The notes beneath the pieces were generated by a model. That model was not told where the DNA came from. It saw nothing but the letters and a program-made list of their open reading frames with translations, and made no database searches. From positions 744,001 through 808,000 of the forward strand of contig CBDAQM010000003.1 in assembly GCA_965199095.1 (NCBI GenBank): a DNA stretch of 64,000 nt, read 5' to 3'. Origin of the DNA: LMUY01 sp965199095 (GTDB taxonomy: Bacteria > Pseudomonadota > Alphaproteobacteria > Acetobacterales > Acetobacteraceae). The translations under genes were made by a program, and so were the position numbers. Positions 60,441 to 64,000 of this stretch are shown here, one piece after another; positions within the stretch are counted from its first letter, which is position 1; the number at the start of each line of letters is the position of its first letter.

Positions 60441-63400
60441 CTATTTCCCGTCGATCAGGTCTTTGATCCGGCTTGCCAGCGCTTCCATCGCGAACGGCTT
60501 GGTCAACACATGCATGCCGGGATCAAGGTGGCCGTGGTTGAGCACGGCGTTCTCGGCGTAACCCGTGATGAACAGGACTTTCAGCTCCGGTCGCGTCGTC
60601 CGCGCCGCATCAGCGACCTGTCGGCCGTTTACGCCGCCGGGCAGCCCCACATCCGTCACCAGGAGGTCAATCTGCACGTCGGACCGTAAAATCTTCAGGC
60701 CGGTGACGCCGTCGGACGCCTCGATGGCGGTATAGCCCAAATCTTCCAGCACCTCCGTCACCAGCATGCGTACGGTCGGCTCGTCATCCACCACCAGCAC
60801 GGTTTCGTCCCGCCCGGCCCGTGGCGCCTGGGCCAGGTCGGCGGCGACCTGCGCCTCTTCGGCAGCGCCCTGGTGCCTGGGTAGATAAAGGCAGACCATC
60901 GTGCCCTTTCCCACTTCGGAGTAGATGCGGGCCTGGCCGCCGGATTGCCGGGCAAAACCGTAGATCATCGAAAGACCCAGCCCGGTTCCCTGGCCCAGCG
61001 GCTTGGTGGTGAAGAAGGGGTCGAAGGCGCGTTTGATCACATCCGGCGCCATGCCCGTGCCGTTGTCGCTGACGCGCAGCGTGACGTACTGGCCCGGCGA
61101 CAGATCACGTTCCGCCGCCGCCGTCTCATCCAGCCATGTGTTCCCTGTTTCGATGATCAGCGTGCCGCCGCGGGGCATGGCGTCGCGGGCGTTGATGCAC
61201 AGGTTCAGTAACGCGTTTTCAAGCTGGCTCGGGTCGACCAAGGTGCTCCAGAGCCCGCCGGCCGCCACCGTCTCGACGGTGATGCCCGGCCCGACCGTGC
61301 GGCGCACCAACTCCTCCATGCCAGCCACCAGCCGGTTCATGTCGGTTGGCTTCGGGTCAAGTGTTTGCTGGCGTGAAAACGCCAGCAGCCGATGCGTCAG
61401 CGACGCGGCGCGCTTGGCCGCGCCCTGCGCCGCGTTGATGTAACGCTCGACGTCTTTGACGCGGCCCTGGGCGACGCGGGTCTGCAGCAACTCCAAGCTG
61501 CCGGTGATCCCGGTCAGAAGGTTGTTGAAGTCGTGCGCCAGCCCGCCGGTGAGCTGGCCCACGGCCTCCATCTTCTGGCTTTGGCGCAAGCGGTCCTCGG
61601 TTTGCTGCAGCGCCTCTTCCCGCGCCTTGTCGGTGGTGACGTCGCGGCCGACGGCGTTGATCAGGTCCTCGCCCGGCACCGCTGTCCAGGCGATCCACCG
61701 GTAGCCGCCGTCCTTGTGCCGGTATCGGTTCTCGAAACGCCGGAGCGTCGATCCCGCCGCGAGGCGGCTGGCGCCGGCGACGGCCCGGTCAAGGTCATCG
61801 GGATGGATCAGGTCAAACAGGCTGTGTCCGACCAAATCGCCCTCCTGCCACCCAAGCACGGCGGTCCACGCCGGATTGACGGCCGCCACCATCCCGTCGA
61901 ACCGCGCCACCAGCATGATGTCGGTCGAAAGCTGCCACATGCGGTTGCGGTCCGCCGTCCGCTCCGCGACCTGCCGCTCCAGCGAGGCCGCCAACTGCCG
62001 CAGGCTGTCCTCCGCTCGCCGCCGCTCGATGGCGGCGCGGACCCGCTCGGCGACGTTGCGGACGAAGCCGACCTTCTCGGCAGTCCAGATCCGGGGATAT
62101 GCGCTCAGGACGAAAAACCATGCCACAAGCTCGCCGTGCTCGATCAGCGGCAGATTGATGAAAGCGCGAGCTGAATGGGCCTCCAAGGCGGGCGCACTGG
62201 CCGCCGTGCGGGGATCAAGCCGGACGTCATTGATGACGACGGCGTCACCCCTGCGCAAATCGTCGATGTAGGTGCCGTAGTCCTGCATCCTGTGCGGCCC
62301 GGCGATGCTGGCGACGCCGGGCGCAGCCCAGTCGCGCTCGATGTCCACCGAGTCGCCACCGTGGCTCACCGTGGCGAACCCTGTGCCACTGACGTCCATG
62401 GCGTTCCCGACGATCTCGGCCGCGATGGCCGCCATGTCGTCGGTGCTTTCGACATCCCGCAACCGGTCGCTCAGTTCCAGCAGCGCCGCGCGCCGCAACC
62501 CGGCCTTGCGCATCTCCCGCAGGTCACGGGCGACGATGCCATATCCGGTGACGCCGCCTTGGTCGTCCCGGATCGGGAAGATGTTGTACTCGACAGGGAT
62601 TTCGGCGGCCGTGCCGAAGTCGCGGAAACGCAGCGTACCTTCCCAGGAGCCATGCTGCTGCACGGCGGGCAGCACGATGCCCGTGAGGACAAGCTGGTCC
62701 TCGGCCGTGAAATACTCGGGGAGTTTGGCTGCCTGCGCTGCCTGGCCATCCGGCAGGCCGACCAGCCGCAGCCCGGCCGGATTGACGAAGATCACCCTGC
62801 CATCCGGCGCCGCGGCGCTGACGAAGTCCGTCGACTGCTCCACCAGCGCCGCCAGCCGCAAGGCCGCCAAATGCTGCTGATCGGCCTCGGCGCGCGCCGC
62901 CTCCCGGCTGGCCGCGACCTCTGCGTGCCGGACGAGCAGCCGCCGCAGTTCGAGTTGCGCGATGACCTGGCGGGCTAGGGCTTCCAGGCTGCTGGTCTGG
63001 CGTTCGGTCAAGCCCGCCGGACGCGGCTCGGTATCGATCACGCACAGCGTGCCGATCGGGACGCCTTCGGAGGTGCAGAGCAGCGCGCCGGCATAGAACC
63101 GGATGAAAGGCTCGGCCGTGACCAGGGTGTTGTGCTTCGTCCGCTCGTCCTGGGTCAGGTCTGGGATGACGAGCGTGCCTCCCTGGTCCAGCGCATGGGC
63201 GCAGACGGACTGGCTCAACGGGGTTTCGCAGGCGGCGAGGCCGACCCGGGCCTTGAACCATTGCCGGTCACTCGCAACGAGGCTGACGAGGGAGACCGGC
63301 GTCTCGCAGATCTGCGACGCCAACAGGACGATGTCGTCGAAGCCGCGCTCTGCCGGCGTATCCAGGATATCGAACTGCTTCAGCAGGAGGTCGCGCGCAT

Positions 63401-63452
63401 GGCCCTTCACGAAAGGGTCTTGGTCGCCCGGCGCACCGCCGTCACGCTCCAT
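60441..63452 (-). CDS. Hybrid sensor histidine kinase: GAF-PAS-GAF-PAS-HisKA-HATPase-REC
   Basis: A cytosolic hybrid kinase of about 1003 aa with no TM helices. Order: GAF (about 20-160, LASQICETPVSLVSLVASDRQWFKARVG), PAS (about 190-310), GAF (about 330-480), PAS with HPDDL (about 505-620). HisKA H-box is GGLAHDFNNLLTGITGSLELLQ and N-box is LCINARDAMPRGGTL, with DNGTGM and GQGTGLGLSM after it. C-terminal REC is VLVVDDEPTVRMLVTEVLE with phospho-acceptor VTDVGLPG. The start is uncertain: Met at 63452 precedes the conserved part, and another Met lies at 63533; neither has a clear ribosome-binding site. It converges on the T6SS operon; the stop touches the tssH remnant. No separate response regulator is adjacent. 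Confidence 0.9.
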   Translation of the reverse strand: MERDGGAPGDQDPFVKGHARDLLLKQFDILDTPAERGFDDIVLLASQICETPVSLVSLVASDRQWFKARVGLAACETPLSQSVCAHALDQGGTLVIPDLTQDERTKHNTLVTAEPFIRFYAGALLCTSEGVPIGTLCVIDTEPRPAGLTERQTSSLEALARQVIAQLELRRLLVRHAEVAASREAARAEADQQHLAALRLAALVEQSTDFVSAAAPDGRVIFVNPAGLRLVGLPDGQAAQAAKLPEYFTAEDQLVLTGIVLPAVQQHGSWEGTLRFRDFGTAAEIPVEYNIFPIRDDQGGVTGYGIVARDLREMRKAGLRRAALLELSDRLRDVESTDDMAAIAAEIVGNAMDVSGTGFATVSHGGDSVDIERDWAAPGVASIAGPHRMQDYGTYIDDLRRGDAVVINDVRLDPRTAASAPALEAHSARAFINLPLIEHGELVAWFFVLSAYPRIWTAEKVGFVRNVAERVRAAIERRRAEDSLRQLAASLERQVAERTADRNRMWQLSTDIMLVARFDGMVAAVNPAWTAVLGWQEGDLVGHSLFDLIHPDDLDRAVAGASRLAAGSTLRRFENRYRHKDGGYRWIAWTAVPGEDLINAVGRDVTTDKAREEALQQTEDRLRQSQKMEAVGQLTGGLAHDFNNLLTGITGSLELLQTRVAQGRVKDVERYINAAQGAAKRAASLTHRLLAFSRQQTLDPKPTDMNRLVAGMEELVRRTVGPGITVETVAAGGLWSTLVDPSQLENALLNLCINARDAMPRGGTLIIETGNTWLDETAAAERDLSPGQYVTLRVSDNGTGMAPDVIKRAFDPFFTTKPLGQGTGLGLSMIYGFARQSGGQARIYSEVGKGTMVCLYLPRHQGAAEEAQVAADLAQAPRAGRDETVLVVDDEPTVRMLVTEVLEDLGYTAIEASDGVTGLKILRSDVQIDLLVTDVGLPGGVNGRQVADAARTTRPELKVLFITGYAENAVLNHGHLDPGMHVLTKPFAMEALASRIKDLIDGK

Positions 63453-63596
63453 CAGCAAGCGACGGGCAGCGCGCACCAAGTCGCTCGGGCGATGTCTCGG
63501 GCGTATTTGGCAACCATCGGAGCAAGCTAACATGTGCCAGACAGGGTGTCGCCCTTGCAACCCTTGCGACGCAGCCCCTCGCCCGGTTGGCCTCGT

Positions 63597-64000
63597 TCAA
63601 CCCCGCTGTTTGCGGCTCGGCATCTCGTCCGCAGCCACCAGCGCGCCCGCTATGGCCACCATGCGGCGCCCCTGGTGGCGGGCAGCGTCCAGATCCTCCG
63701 GCCGGGGCGGCCGGTTCTCGGCGCCGACGATGCTGGACGCACCATAGGGCGACCCTGCCTCCAACATCGCCTCGTCCGTGTAGCCGGTCGGGACGATCAC
63801 CATGCCGAGATGGGCCATCGGCGCGTAGAGCGACAGCGTCACCACCTCGCTTCCGCCATGCGGCCACGAGGCGACGGCAAACGCACCGCCAACCTTGCCG
63901 GCCAAGGCGCCGCGCTTCCATTGCGGGCCGAGCTGGTCGAGATAGGCCTTCAACTCGGTCGCCATGGCGCCGAAGTAGCACGGCGTGCCGAACAGGATGG
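63597..64000 (-). CDS. NAD(P)H:quinone oxidoreductase WrbA-type flavodoxin (partial, N-terminus outside window)
   Basis: The last 133 residues of a WrbA-family flavoprotein. From the window edge it reads ILFGTPCYFGAMATELKAYL, the FMN-loop equivalent of WrbA (IxFGTPTRFGNMxxQMKxFLDQ). KRGALAGKVGGAFAVASWPHGGSEVVTLSLYAPMAHLGMVIVPTGY, GSPYGASSIVGAENRPPRPEDLDAARHQGRRMVAIAGAL follow. The start codon lies beyond 64000; the internal Met at 63965 is not the true start. WrbA reduces quinones to avoid redox cycling. Confidence 0.93.
   Translation of the reverse strand, partial: ILFGTPCYFGAMATELKAYLDQLGPQWKRGALAGKVGGAFAVASWPHGGSEVVTLSLYAPMAHLGMVIVPTGYTDEAMLEAGSPYGASSIVGAENRPPRPEDLDAARHQGRRMVAIAGALVAADEMPSRKQRG

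Overview
The window is high-GC DNA from one strain, and its gene content fits an alphaproteobacterium, most likely a Rhodospirillales/Acetobacteraceae-type organism. The pointers are the lptF-lptG-lptD run, the sufB-C-D-S-U-T-A operon led by an Rrf2 regulator, the malic enzyme with a fused phosphotransacetylase-like domain, the small 64-aa conserved protein, and dense 4-base gene overlaps. The genus cannot be fixed from sequence reading alone.

Left part (1-29.5 kb) is mostly housekeeping and transport. It holds the LPS export genes lptF-lptG-lptD (lptD runs off the left edge), a DHA2 efflux pump, and an APH-like/P-loop kinase fusion. These are followed by lipB, a tRNA-Leu(GAG), maeB, and galU with a phosphohexomutase (nucleotide-sugar supply). 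pyrF comes next, and its first codons lie inside a palindromic intergenic repeat. A coxG-moxR-GMC oxidoreductase operon follows, then two isocitrate-lyase-superfamily enzymes. One of these is coupled to an MFS carrier; the other sits upstream of an ABC importer with two different permeases. gpt and csaA, ggt, an amidase, a NUDIX hydrolase and small hypotheticals complete this part.

Middle (29.6-43 kb): the complete SUF Fe-S assembly operon is followed by a tetR-MFP-RND-OMF efflux operon of visibly lower GC. That operon is flanked by two gene relics: a frameshifted pyridoxamine-phosphate-oxidase-like pseudogene on one side and the 3' scrap of an IS630-type transposase on the other. It looks acquired.

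Right part (43.1-60.4 kb) is a type VI secretion locus. The core genes run tssJ-K-L-M-A-B-C-hcp-E-F-G on one strand, mostly with overlapping stops and starts. The cluster is preceded by four unusual genes: an HTH/coiled-coil protein with eight DPF motifs, a DUF4280 PAAR-like spike-tip protein, a protein ending in a J-domain-like HPD module, and a membrane-anchored SPOR-domain protein. The locus ends in a scrap that starts like TssH/ClpV but stops resembling it after about 28 residues. No vgrG is present here. If no complete clpV exists elsewhere in the genome, this is a T6SS without its own sheath-recycling ATPase.

Right edge (60.4-64 kb): a GAF-PAS-GAF-PAS hybrid histidine kinase converges on the T6SS, and the C-terminal part of a WrbA-type quinone oxidoreductase enters from outside.
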